From positions 2,108,001 to 2,172,000 of the forward strand of contig NZ_CP067041.1 of the NCBI RefSeq assembly GCF_016599855.1: 64,000 nt of DNA. The letters run 5' to 3'. Position 1 is the stretch's first letter. Every line of letters begins with the position of its first letter. Of the stretch, positions 48,120 through 56,484 are shown piece by piece. This DNA is from Bradyrhizobium diazoefficiens (lineage in GTDB: Bacteria > Pseudomonadota > Alphaproteobacteria > Rhizobiales > Xanthobacteraceae). A program made the position numbers and the translations under genes. The notes below the pieces were generated by a model. That model had not been told where the DNA came from. It saw nothing but the letters and a program-made list of their open reading frames with translations, and ran no database searches.

Positions 48120-50807
48120 TTAGCTGCCTGTCTGCGGAGCCGCAGGCGGTGTCACTTGCCGCCGGAACAGGATGCGCTGGTAGAGCCAACCGATCGCAAC
48201 CAGCACGATGCCAAGGCACATGAACGACAGCGCGCGGTAGACGCCTGTGAGCGTCGACATGTCGATCGCGAAAGCCTTCAAAATCGTCAGCGCGATGACG
48301 GCGGCAGACGCCAGCCGCGCCCGCTCGGAATTGACTGTTATGCCGATGCCGAGGAGCACGACGCCGAAGGCGAGCCAACCGATCGAATAGCTGTATTGCT
48401 CGGCGCCCGTGGTCTCGCCGCTGGTGAGGAACGGGCCGTGATAGAAGCGGCGGGTCTCCATCGTGAGGTAAGTCAGCGCAAACACCAGAGCCGCGCCCGC
48501 GATCGTGTTCGCATAGGCCTTGCCGCGCTCGCCGACCACCGCATAGGCGAGGAGCAGCATCAGCACCGCCGGCAGCGCGTAGCCGAGCAGCAGCAGGTTG
48601 AACACGACGTCACCGACATCGATGTGCCAGAGCAGCGGGTTTTCCAGGAATAAGAGGCCGAACAGGCTGATGAAGCCCGCGATTGCCGTGAGCACGATCG
48701 CGCCGACATTGTGCACGATGCTCCGGCTGCGCAGCCGCAACCGCTCGAGGCCGGTCGCCATGGCCAGCGCCACGCAGACCTGCAAGCCGGCTTCCAGCAG
48801 TGACGGCGCGGCGATCATGTCGCCGCCGGTCGCGAGATGGCGGATCTCCATGAAGGCAAGCAGCGCAGTGAACAGGATCGCAGCCCCCTCCACCATGCGC
48901 AGCGGCGCGTCGTCGCCACGGCGGCGCAGGAAGATGCTCGCCGCCCAGAATGAGGCTGCCGGCAGGCCATAGCCCCACAGCAGCCAGTTCAGAATCGGCG
49001 TGGTGCCGACGGCGTCGCCGACGATGCGCGGATCATAGCCGACGCGCGCAGTGACGATGGCGGCGAAGATCGCAGCGAGCCAGCGCAGGAATGGGATCGG
49101 CCGCTGCATCGCAATCCAGGCGGTGCCGAGCGACATCAGCGCCAGCGCAATGGTGAGCCAACCCTTCTCCAGTGCGAAGGTGAGCGCCAGCGCCAGTGCG
49201 CCGAGCGTACCGGTCGCGAACAGTGCGGTCGAGATTGCAAGGCCCGGCCGCGCCTCGCGGCGAGCCAGTGTTTCCGTCGCAGCGCCAAAGGCGGCGGCGA
49301 GCAGCACCGCGAGGATCGCGAATGGGATCGAGCGGTCGAGATGGGCAATGCGGGCGTAGAGCGCGACCAGGAGCGCGAGCGGCGTCGCAACGCCCGCCGC
49401 CGACCACACCACGGCAATGATCGCCGAATTCGAGCGGCCCTGTGCGAAAAAGCCGGCGATGCCGAAGCCGGCGGCGAAGATCGCGGCCATCACCAGATGC
49501 AGCGTCACTGCATTGTCGGTTGCGACCGGCCCGACGCCGGGCATGGGTCCGCCCGGCAGCACCAGCATGTCGGGATTGGCGCGCACGGCCCATTCGGCGA
49601 ATACGATGAACACGGTTGCAGCGGCCGCGCCCAGCGCGCCGGTTGCCGCCGGGGCGCGCCAAGCGACCAACAACGTTGCCGCGATAAGCAGTGTGAAGGC
49701 GATCAGCGCCAGATCGGCATGCGCGCTCGACAGCACGATCAGCATCGCGCCGAACAGGTAAGCGCCGAGCGAGCTTGACGAGACCGGCTCGATCTCACCG
49801 TCTTCGATCGTCGGGCCGAACATGAAGCCGCAGACGACGAGCAGCGCTGCGAGCACGAAGCCGGCGATGACATGAAAAGCGTGCGGCGCGACCTGCAGCT
49901 CGCCGGTATCGAGTCCCAGAAAGGTCCACAGCACGGCGAAGGTGATCGTCGTTACCGCCAGCCAGCGCCACAACCGGATGCGGGCGAGGCCAAAGCTCGC
50001 GGCGGTGACGATGGCGAGATAGACGTAGAGCGCCCAATAATCCGGCTTGCCACTGGAGACGAGCACCGGGGTCGCGAACGCGCCGACCACGCCGAGGCCC
50101 GCCAGCGCCGGCCCGTGCAGCAACGCCGCCGCGAGCGTGCCCATCGCGACGAGGCCGAGCAGCACGAAGGCCGTGGCAGGCACCAGGAATCCATAGAGCG
50201 CATAGGCCGCATACACGGTTGCAAACGCGACTGCCGTGCCGGCCGCGGTGAGGATGGCGGGGATGTTGGCGATCGGCAGCGCCTGGACCGCCAAGATACT
50301 CTCCCTGCGCCGCGTCCATTCGCCGGCGCCCAGCAGCGCCAGCGCGAACAGGCCGCCAAGGAACACGCGCACGCCAGGGCCGACGAGGCCGGCCTCGATC
50401 GAATAGCGCACCATGAAGAAGCCGCCGAGCGCGAGCGCAAGGCCACCGATCCATACCACCCAGCGCGTGCCGAGTCGCTCTTCGAAACCAGGCGCAGGCA
50501 GCGGAGGCGGCGCATCGGCTGAGGGGCTCGCTTCGAGCGGGGGCGGCGAAACGTCTTCGGTGACGAGCGGAGGCGCTGCGGCCTCAGCCTCAGGCGCAAG
50601 CGGCGGGGGCTCTGCTGCGGGCGTGCTCGCTTGCTCCGACACAGGCATCAGCGGCGGTGGCTGGACCTGTCGCTGCACCTGCAGCGCGGCCTCCAGCGAA
50701 CTGAGCCGCCGGCGCAGCTCGGTCGCCTGGTTCGACGCCTTCAGCGCGATCAGGAACGCAGCGATCGCAAACATCACTGCAAAGACGTCGAACGGGGCGT
50801 CGAACAT
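48120..50807 (-). CDS. DUF2339 polytopic membrane protein
   Basis: This 895-residue inner-membrane protein starts with one anchor helix (FAVMFAIAAFLIALKA), a short coiled coil (ELRRRLSSLEAALQVQRQ), a Pro/Ala-rich linker (~45-105), and then about 25 hydrophobic segments beginning at LGTRWVVWIGGLALALGGFFMVRYSIEAGLVGPGVRV (split). That entry sequence is the hallmark of DUF2339 proteins, a bacterial family of very large membrane proteins of unknown function. The ATG at 50807 with AGGAG upstream is chosen over a start 45 codons earlier that overlaps nadQ. It lies 46 bases downstream of nadQ on the same strand. Confidence 0.88.
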   Translation of the reverse strand: MFDAPFDVFAVMFAIAAFLIALKASNQATELRRRLSSLEAALQVQRQVQPPPLMPVSEQASTPAAEPPPLAPEAEAAAPPLVTEDVSPPPLEASPSADAPPPLPAPGFEERLGTRWVVWIGGLALALGGFFMVRYSIEAGLVGPGVRVFLGGLFALALLGAGEWTRRRESILAVQALPIANIPAILTAAGTAVAFATVYAAYALYGFLVPATAFVLLGLVAMGTLAAALLHGPALAGLGVVGAFATPVLVSSGKPDYWALYVYLAIVTAASFGLARIRLWRWLAVTTITFAVLWTFLGLDTGELQVAPHAFHVIAGFVLAALLVVCGFMFGPTIEDGEIEPVSSSSLGAYLFGAMLIVLSSAHADLALIAFTLLIAATLLVAWRAPAATGALGAAAATVFIVFAEWAVRANPDMLVLPGGPMPGVGPVATDNAVTLHLVMAAIFAAGFGIAGFFAQGRSNSAIIAVVWSAAGVATPLALLVALYARIAHLDRSIPFAILAVLLAAAFGAATETLARREARPGLAISTALFATGTLGALALALTFALEKGWLTIALALMSLGTAWIAMQRPIPFLRWLAAIFAAIVTARVGYDPRIVGDAVGTTPILNWLLWGYGLPAASFWAASIFLRRRGDDAPLRMVEGAAILFTALLAFMEIRHLATGGDMIAAPSLLEAGLQVCVALAMATGLERLRLRSRSIVHNVGAIVLTAIAGFISLFGLLFLENPLLWHIDVGDVVFNLLLLGYALPAVLMLLLAYAVVGERGKAYANTIAGAALVFALTYLTMETRRFYHGPFLTSGETTGAEQYSYSIGWLAFGVVLLGIGITVNSERARLASAAVIALTILKAFAIDMSTLTGVYRALSFMCLGIVLVAIGWLYQRILFRRQVTPPAAPQTGS

Positions 50808-50853
50808 GGGGTCTCCTGGCAATCGGCGGGCAGGGGCCGACCGTAATCTTGGT

Positions 50854-51816
50854 CTAACGCCGGGAGCGTACGCGCAAGCCGGGCGCGGGCCGCTCCTGGA
50901 GCACGTCGCGCCGGAAGCGGTAGAGCGCCGCCGGCCGTCCACCCGTCTGTGTCGACATCACGCCGGTCGGTTCGACCAGCGCCTCGGTTTCGACCAGACG
51001 GCGAAAATTCTGCTTGTGGAGGTGACGGCCGGAGATGGCCTCGACTGTGTATTGCAATTCCGTAAGTGTGAACTCGGCGGGCAAAAGTTCAAACACGACA
51101 GGGCGATACTTCAGCTTTGCGCGCAGCCGGGCGATGGCTGTCGCAAGAATCCGACGGTGATCGAAACGCATCGATGTCCCGAGCGCGGGCAGCGTCTTGC
51201 GCGCAAGGGCTGCGGGCCGGCCGTCGCGCCGCGCCTCCTCGACGAGGCCGGCTTCGTACAGCAGCTCGTAGCGGTCGAGCACGCGCTCCTCGTCCCAGGA
51301 AGCGCCCTCAAGGCCGAAATAGAACCGCACGCGGTCCCTGCGCGGCAATGCGCGTGTGGTTTCCGGCGTCTCCTCCTCGGCCCATTTGGTCAGCGCCGGG
51401 ATGATGTCGCGGGCGATGATCGCGGGCGGCGCCTCGCGCCAGTCTTCCCAGGGGAAGAAGCGATACCAGGGCTCGAAGCTCGCCGTCGTTGCAGCGCCCT
51501 CGGCGGCGCGCGTCAGCGCAAGATAGCCGATCGACACCATATGCGCGCCGGTGTCGCCGGCTTCCGCATGACGGCCGCGATCGCCAAAAGTGTAGAGTTG
51601 CTCGACATAGCCGAGCCGCAATCCCGCTTGCTGTTCGACCCAGGCGCGCAGGCCGATCTCGAAGGTGCGATGGCTCGGCGCATCGAACGGGCCGAACGGC
51701 AGCCCGGCGAGGCCGTCGCTGCCGCGTGCGGTCAGCACCAATGGCTCATGATCCTCGATCGCGACGATCGCGGCAGTCAGGCCGATCTCGATCGGCGTCA
51801 GCTGCTTGTCGCTCAT
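50854..51816 (-). CDS. nadQ: NAD biosynthesis repressor NadQ (Nudix-like plus winged helix)
   Basis: This 320-residue protein has an N-terminal Nudix-like domain (~1-150; IGLTAAIVAIEDHEPLVLTAR, LPFGPFDAP, then LRAWVEQQAGLRLGYVEQLYTFGDRGR split) lacking the catalytic Nudix box residues, and a C-terminal winged helix (~230-310; FTLTELQYTVEAISGRHLHKQNFRRLVE, split). That architecture is the COG4111/NadQ family, which represses nadABC in Rhizobiales according to comparative genomics. The nadABC operon lies 6.5 kb away in the window with two candidate operators. The Nudix-like part probably senses an NAD metabolite. It is not adjacent to its target. Confidence 0.82.
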   Translation of the reverse strand: MSDKQLTPIEIGLTAAIVAIEDHEPLVLTARGSDGLAGLPFGPFDAPSHRTFEIGLRAWVEQQAGLRLGYVEQLYTFGDRGRHAEAGDTGAHMVSIGYLALTRAAEGAATTASFEPWYRFFPWEDWREAPPAIIARDIIPALTKWAEEETPETTRALPRRDRVRFYFGLEGASWDEERVLDRYELLYEAGLVEEARRDGRPAALARKTLPALGTSMRFDHRRILATAIARLRAKLKYRPVVFELLPAEFTLTELQYTVEAISGRHLHKQNFRRLVETEALVEPTGVMSTQTGGRPAALYRFRRDVLQERPAPGLRVRSRR

Positions 51817-51889
51817 GCGATTGAGGGCGCCGGTGTTGGCAGAAAGACTTGCCGGTTGATGGAGGTCACCTGGCCACGGGCTCGCTGTA

Positions 51890-52012
51890 ACCTCTCCCGC
51901 TTGCGGGAGAGGTCGGCGTGTAACGCCGGGTGAGGGCTTTCTCCTCTAGGGGATTGTCCCGTTGCGGAGACACCCTCTCCCCATCCCTCTCCCGCAAGCG
52001 GGAGAGGGGGCG
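51890..52012. repeat. Intergenic inverted-repeat element, family D
   Basis: Two hairpins, CCTCTCCCGCTTGCGGGAGAGG at the left and CCCTCTCCCGCAAGCGGGAGAGGG at the right, flank a GGTGAGGGCTTTCTCCTC middle. It lies between nadQ and the phosphatase gene. Confidence 0.88.
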
Positions 52013-52045
52013 CAGTCCCGTCCCGGCTGCTATTCGACTCCCGCC

Positions 52046-52552
52046 TCATTCGAGCTCGATCACGAAGGGGCGGCCTTCGACCAGCATCTCGCCCGGGCCC
52101 ATCTCGTCGAGAGCGTGCAGCATGCGGCCATTGCGCCCCAGCGCACGGTCGGCAAGGCTGACGATGCGCCGGTTCGGCGAGGCGATCGGGGACGCCGCGC
52201 GGATTTTCTTCGCGATCTCGACCTCGTCGCGCTGTGGATTGAGCGCGCAGACCGCAGCGAACGCGCTCGCCGTGGAGCGGCTGATACCGGCATAGCAATG
52301 CACCACCAGCGGCGCGCCCCGGTCCCAGCTGCGCACGAAATTCAGCACCTGGTCGACATGCGCTTCCGACGGCGCGACGAAACCGTCCATCTCCTCGGTG
52401 ATGTCGTCCATCGACACCTTGAGATGATTGGCAGGGAGCACCGACACCGGCCGAGCTACCTGTTCGACATTGGCCATCACCGTCAGCACGTGGCTGGCGC
52501 CGGTGCGGCGGACGGTTTCGGGAAGGGCGGCGAGGGAACAGACGTGGATCAT
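52046..52552 (-). CDS. Dual-specificity / tyrosine phosphatase-like protein
   Basis: This 168-residue protein has the Cys-based phosphatase signature HCYAGISRS (Cys86, Arg92) preceded by an acid candidate Asp50 in VSMDDITEE. It is compact like atypical dual-specificity phosphatases. It is cytoplasmic, probably dephosphorylating phosphotyrosine, phosphoserine/threonine or a small phosphate ester; the substrate is unknown. The second position of the P-loop holds GIS rather than the usual G-x-G, a moderate departure. It lies between two repeat elements and seems to be transcribed alone. Confidence 0.85.
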   Translation of the reverse strand: MIHVCSLAALPETVRRTGASHVLTVMANVEQVARPVSVLPANHLKVSMDDITEEMDGFVAPSEAHVDQVLNFVRSWDRGAPLVVHCYAGISRSTASAFAAVCALNPQRDEVEIAKKIRAASPIASPNRRIVSLADRALGRNGRMLHALDEMGPGEMLVEGRPFVIELE

Positions 52553-52613
52553 GGCGGACCTTTTTGTCGCTCATTATAGCGGGCGTCTGTAGTGTGGGCA
52601 AAGCATCCACATT

Positions 52614-52733
52614 GTCGTCCCGGCGAAGGCCGAGACCCATAACCACAGGGCCTCGTGATTGAGACGGTGGTAACTCCGAGTCTTCGCAAAACACTCTTTC
52701 GGGGTTATGGGTCCCGGCCTTCGCCGGGACGAC
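52614..52733. repeat. Intergenic inverted-repeat element, family G
   Basis: Copy of the element at 43086-43210: GTCGTCCCGGCGAAGGCC at the left and GGCCTTCGCCGGGACGAC at the right, with ACCCATAACC / GGTTATGGGT inside. Confidence 0.92.
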
Positions 52734-52769
52734 GGCGGAGCGTGAGGCGCCATCGACCCAGAACGGTGC

Positions 52770-53387
52770 CTACGCAAACACCGCGCCGAACCGCTCCAGA
52801 AACTGCTTCTCGGCCCGCGCCGCGGTCCAGGGCGTCAGATAGTCGTGCCGGACGCTGTCGGAGAGGCACGGATCCTTGCCGAACAGGCGCCTGGCCTCAG
52901 CATCGCTGAACCCGGCGAGCTCGGTCGCCTCCAGGTAGGCCGCGCCGCGATCGGCGGCCTTGATGGCCTGCGTTATCTCCTCGGGCAACACCGGCGGCAG
53001 CCCGAAACGGATATGGATGGCGCCGAGCAGGCGCTTCTCCACCGCCTTGTAATGGCCGTCGAGCACCGCCTTGAACGGCGAAATCATGTCGCCGATCACA
53101 TATTCGGGCGCATCGTGCAGCAGCGCTGCGAGCCGCATGCGCTGGTCGACGCGCGGCATCTCGTGACGCAGCACGGTCTCCACCAGCAGCGTGTGCTGCG
53201 CGACTGAGAAGATATGTGCGCCGGTGGTCTGTCCGTTCCAGCGTGCCACGCGCGCCAGCCCATGCGCGATGTCGGCGATCTCGATATCGAGCGGGGAGGG
53301 ATCGAGCAGATCGAGCCGCCGGCCCGACAGCATGCGCTGCCAGGCGCGCATCTGCACGCTGCGCGACGTCGTCTTCTTCGCCGTCAT
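52770..53387 (-). CDS. HD-domain hydrolase (YfbR-like)
   Basis: The 205-residue protein is an HD-superfamily metal phosphohydrolase: conserved His65 in VAQHTLLVETVL, His91-Asp92 in ALLHDAPEYVIGDMISPFK, and Asp near residue 145 in AIKAADRGAAYLEATEL. The HDxxEyvxGDMxxPfK spacing matches YfbR-type 5'-deoxynucleotidases and related HD proteins, which remove phosphates from deoxynucleoside monophosphates; the exact substrate is inferred. Its ATG overlaps the stop of tag by 4 bases (ATGA), so it is the last gene of a ygfZ-tag-HD operon. Confidence 0.88.
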   Translation of the reverse strand: MTAKKTTSRSVQMRAWQRMLSGRRLDLLDPSPLDIEIADIAHGLARVARWNGQTTGAHIFSVAQHTLLVETVLRHEMPRVDQRMRLAALLHDAPEYVIGDMISPFKAVLDGHYKAVEKRLLGAIHIRFGLPPVLPEEITQAIKAADRGAAYLEATELAGFSDAEARRLFGKDPCLSDSVRHDYLTPWTAARAEKQFLERFGAVFA

Positions 53388-54010
53388 TTGGCCTTAAGGC
53401 GCGGCTTGCGCTGCATCTTGCTGCAACTCGCGTGGCAGTGGCAGTCGACGAGATGGTCGTTGACCATGCCGGTCGCCTGCATGAAGGCATAGACGATGGT
53501 GGGGCCGACGAATTTGAAGCCGCGCGAGGACAGCTCTTTGGAGATTTGCACCGACAGCGGCGTGGAAGCGGGCACGCTCGCCGTGGTCTTGAATGTGTTG
53601 ATTTTGGGCCGTCCGTCCATGAAGTCCCACAGCAGCTTCGAAAAGCCTGGCCCCTTCTCCATGATCTCCAGATAGGACTTCGCGCTCAGGATCGTGCCGT
53701 CGATCTTGGCGCGGTTGCGCACGATGCCGACATCGTTCATCAGCGCATGCACCTTTTTGTCGTTGTAGCGCGCGATCTTCTCCGGTTGGAAATCGTCGAA
53801 CGCTTTGCGGAAATTGTCGCGCTTGCGCAGGATCGTGATCCAGGACAACCCGGCCTGAAAACCATCGAGGATCAGCTTTTCGTATAGCGCGCGGTCGTCA
53901 TACTCCGGTACGCCCCATTCAGTGTCGTGATAGGCGACATAGAGCGGATCTTCGCCCGGCCAAGGGCAGCGGGTCTTTCCGTCAGGATGCAGGTGGGGAG
54001 CACGGCTCAT
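53384..54010 (-). CDS. tag: DNA-3-methyladenine glycosylase I
   Basis: This 208-residue repair enzyme removes 3-methyladenine from DNA. The signature RCPWPGEDPLYVAYHDTEWGVPEYDD (split at ~14-39) and the catalytic region FQAGLSWITILRKRDNFRKAF are intact; zinc ligands come from the N-terminal Cys14 and a C-terminal His-Cys-His-x3-Cys (DCHCHASC). It overlaps ygfZ and the HD hydrolase by 4 bases each, so it is the middle gene of a coupled operon. No LexA box is seen upstream of the operon. Length is slightly above the E. coli enzyme because of a basic C-terminal tail. Confidence 0.95.
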   Translation of the reverse strand: MSRAPHLHPDGKTRCPWPGEDPLYVAYHDTEWGVPEYDDRALYEKLILDGFQAGLSWITILRKRDNFRKAFDDFQPEKIARYNDKKVHALMNDVGIVRNRAKIDGTILSAKSYLEIMEKGPGFSKLLWDFMDGRPKINTFKTTASVPASTPLSVQISKELSSRGFKFVGPTIVYAFMQATGMVNDHLVDCHCHASCSKMQRKPRLKAK

Positions 54011-54888
54011 GCGATGGGCTGTTTTGTCGGGATGCGGACGATTTCAGGTTCGGCGAGCCTCACAGCGAGGCCGCCGGCGGTGAGCGGCTGGCCGGCATCG
54101 AGCGCGTCGGCAACGCGGTCAATGCGCACCAGTGCGATGCCCTTGCCTTTCGCCGACGAGCCCATCGTGCCGACGGACTTGTCACCGGCCATAACGCTGA
54201 CACCGGCCTCCGGCGAGGGGCCGTCGAGCAGCACCTTGACGCTGCGGGTGCGCGCGGTGCCGCGATGCTGCATGCGCGAGACGACCTCCTGGCCGACATA
54301 GCAGCCCTTGTCGAAATCGACGCCGGCGAGGCGGTCCATGTTGGTCTCATGCGGAAACGCATCGCCGTACATGAAGTCGAGCCCACCGCGCGGCACGCCG
54401 AGCGCAATGCGATGGGCCTCGTATTCGCCGGCATCGACGAGGTCGGCGCCGATCAGGTCGGACAGTTTCTGCTTGAGATCTTCGGGGATCAGGATGCGAG
54501 TGCCGAGCTCACCATTGCGCGGATCGGCGAAGGCGAGGTCCGGCTGACCGCCGAGCTGGCCGTCCCAGGCCGCGAGCACGCCGAGATTGTCGGAGAGGTT
54601 GTCCACCGTCACCTTGGCGCGCAGCTTGTAGAATTTCAGCTTGGTGGCGAGGCCATCGGCCAGCGGTTTCGGGCAGTCGATCAGGAACCCGCCGCCATGG
54701 CCGGCAGGAGCTTCCGTGATTAGGAAATCCACGATGATCTTGCCCTGCGGTGTCAGCAACGCGCCGAATCGCCCCAGGCCCGGTTTCAGCCTGTCGAGAT
54801 CGGTCGTGATCAGGCCGTTGAGGAAGTTGCGTGCGTCATCGCCCGCGACCTTGACCACGCCCCGGTCGGGAAGAAACGCTGATTTCAT
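54007..54888 (-). CDS. ygfZ: YgfZ/GcvT-like folate-binding Fe-S protein
   Basis: This 293-residue protein is related to the glycine-cleavage T protein but has the YgfZ signature KGCYVGQEVVSRMQHRG near residue 205, including the conserved Cys. YgfZ-type proteins use tetrahydrofolate and help repair or mature certain [4Fe-4S] enzymes. The start LPDRGVVKVAGDDARNFLNGLITTDL (split) is typical. The ATG at 54888 is chosen over a longer start because homologues begin MKSAFLPDR. It is the first gene of the operon and is divergent from pyrC, leaving a ~100-base promoter region. Confidence 0.92.
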   Translation of the reverse strand: MKSAFLPDRGVVKVAGDDARNFLNGLITTDLDRLKPGLGRFGALLTPQGKIIVDFLITEAPAGHGGGFLIDCPKPLADGLATKLKFYKLRAKVTVDNLSDNLGVLAAWDGQLGGQPDLAFADPRNGELGTRILIPEDLKQKLSDLIGADLVDAGEYEAHRIALGVPRGGLDFMYGDAFPHETNMDRLAGVDFDKGCYVGQEVVSRMQHRGTARTRSVKVLLDGPSPEAGVSVMAGDKSVGTMGSSAKGKGIALVRIDRVADALDAGQPLTAGGLAVRLAEPEIVRIPTKQPIA

Positions 54889-54989
54889 GCGAAAATCTCT
54901 TGCGACATGTTGCTTCGGAACGTAAGCCCGCAAGGCATAAACGACAAGACCTCAAGCCCTGCGCTTGGGGATGACAGAGGTCTCCAGCC

Positions 54990-56324
54990 ATGACCCAGCG
55001 TTTCGATGTGATCCTCAGGGGTGGCACCGTCGTCAACCAGGACGGCGAGGGTGTTCGCGATATCGGCATCACCAATGGTCGCATCGCCGAGCTGGGTCCA
55101 CTGTCGCAGGATTCCGCCGCCGAGGTGATCGATTGCAAGGGCCTGCACATCCTGCCCGGCGTGATGGACACGCAGGTGCATTTCCGCGAGCCCGGGCTGG
55201 AGCAGAAGGAAGACCTCGAGACCGGTTCGCGCAGCGCCGTGATGGGCGGCGTGACTGCTGTGTTCGAGATGCCGAACACGTCGCCGCTCACCGTGACCGA
55301 GGCCACCTTCACCGACAAGGTGAAGCGCGCCCATCACCGCATGCATTGCGATTTCGCCTTCTTCATCGGCGGCACCCGCGAGAACGTGCAGGACCTGCCG
55401 GTGCTCGAACGTGCGCCCGGTTGCGCGGGTGTCAAGGTGTTCATCGGCTCATCGACCGGCGCACTGCTGGTCGAGGATGACGAAAGCCTGCGACGAATCT
55501 TCCAGGTGATCCGCCGCCGCGCGGCGTTCCACGCCGAGGACGAGTATCGCCTCAACGATCGCAAGTCGCTGCGCATCGAGGGCGATCCGCGCTCGCATCC
55601 GGTCTGGCGCGACGAGACCGCGGCGCTGATGGCGACGCAGCGTCTGGTTAAGCTCGCGCACGAGAGTGGCAAGCGCATCCACGTGCTGCACATCTCGACC
55701 AAGGAAGAGATTGAATATTTGCGCGACCACAAGGACGTCGCGTCCTGCGAGGCGACGCCGCATCACCTCACCCTGGTCGCGCCCGAATGCTACGAGCGGC
55801 TCGGCACGCTGGCGCAGATGAACCCGCCGGTGCGCGGGGCCGATCACCGCGCCGGTATCTGGCGCGGCATCGAGCAGGGCATCATCGACGTGCTCGGCTC
55901 CGACCATGCGCCGCATACGCTGGAAGAGAAGCAGAAGACCTATCCGGCCTCGCCCTCCGGCATGACCGGGGTGCAGACGCTGGTGCCGCTCATGCTCGAG
56001 CACGTCAATGCCGGCCGCTTGTCGCTGGCAAGGTTCGTCGATCTCACGAGCGCCGGTCCCGCCCGCCTCTACAACATAGCCCGCAAGGGCCGTATCGCGG
56101 CCGGCTACGACGCCGACTTCACGGTCGTCGATCTCAAACGCAGCGAAACCATCACCAACAAATGGGTGGCGTCGAAAGCCGGTTGGACCCCCTATGACGG
56201 CGTCCGCGTTACGGGCTGGCCCGTCGGCACCTTCATCCGCGGCCGCCGCGTGATGTGGCAGGGCGAACTCGTGACGCCCTCGCAGGGCGAGCCGGTGCGG
56301 TTTCTGGAGACGCTGAAGCAGTAG
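54990..56324 (+). CDS. pyrC: Dihydroorotase-type amidohydrolase (class I)
   Basis: This 444-residue amidohydrolase matches dihydroorotases, which cyclise carbamoyl aspartate in pyrimidine synthesis. The metal-site region is LPGVMDTQVHFREPG: His64 is kept, but the first His of the usual HxH is Gln62. The bridging carboxy-lysine (Lys149, GVKVFIGSSTG), VLHISTKEEIEYL, TPHHLTL and the catalytic Asp in LGSDHAPHTLEEK remain. It is therefore probably active, but with a modified metal site. Hydantoinase/allantoinase-type activity is an alternative. It is monocistronic, ending at a family B repeat. Confidence 0.88.
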   Translation: MTQRFDVILRGGTVVNQDGEGVRDIGITNGRIAELGPLSQDSAAEVIDCKGLHILPGVMDTQVHFREPGLEQKEDLETGSRSAVMGGVTAVFEMPNTSPLTVTEATFTDKVKRAHHRMHCDFAFFIGGTRENVQDLPVLERAPGCAGVKVFIGSSTGALLVEDDESLRRIFQVIRRRAAFHAEDEYRLNDRKSLRIEGDPRSHPVWRDETAALMATQRLVKLAHESGKRIHVLHISTKEEIEYLRDHKDVASCEATPHHLTLVAPECYERLGTLAQMNPPVRGADHRAGIWRGIEQGIIDVLGSDHAPHTLEEKQKTYPASPSGMTGVQTLVPLMLEHVNAGRLSLARFVDLTSAGPARLYNIARKGRIAAGYDADFTVVDLKRSETITNKWVASKAGWTPYDGVRVTGWPVGTFIRGRRVMWQGELVTPSQGEPVRFLETLKQ

Positions 56325-56361
56325 AACGCTGTCCTGTAAGGATGCACAATGCGTCCCCGCC

Positions 56362-56442
56362 CGTCATTGCGAGCGCAGCGAAGCAATCCAGAATCTTTCC
56401 GTGGTGACAGTCTGGATTTGCTTCGCTGCGCTCGCAATGACG
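56362..56442. repeat. Intergenic inverted-repeat element, family B
   Basis: CCGTCATTGCGAGCGCAGCG with AAGCAATCCAG at the left, and CTGGATTTGCTTCGCTGCGC with TCGCAATGACG at the right. The right arm has an extra T (GGATTTGC) compared with other copies. It lies 43 bases upstream of the chimeric gene. Confidence 0.9.
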
Positions 56443-56484
56443 AGAGGCGAGGTCTACATTCCTCTCGAACGGGAGTACAGTTCA

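Noticed and set aside
54889-54989. LexA box upstream of the ygfZ-tag operon
   Set aside because: GAAC occurs once, but there is no second half at 7-base spacing on either strand.
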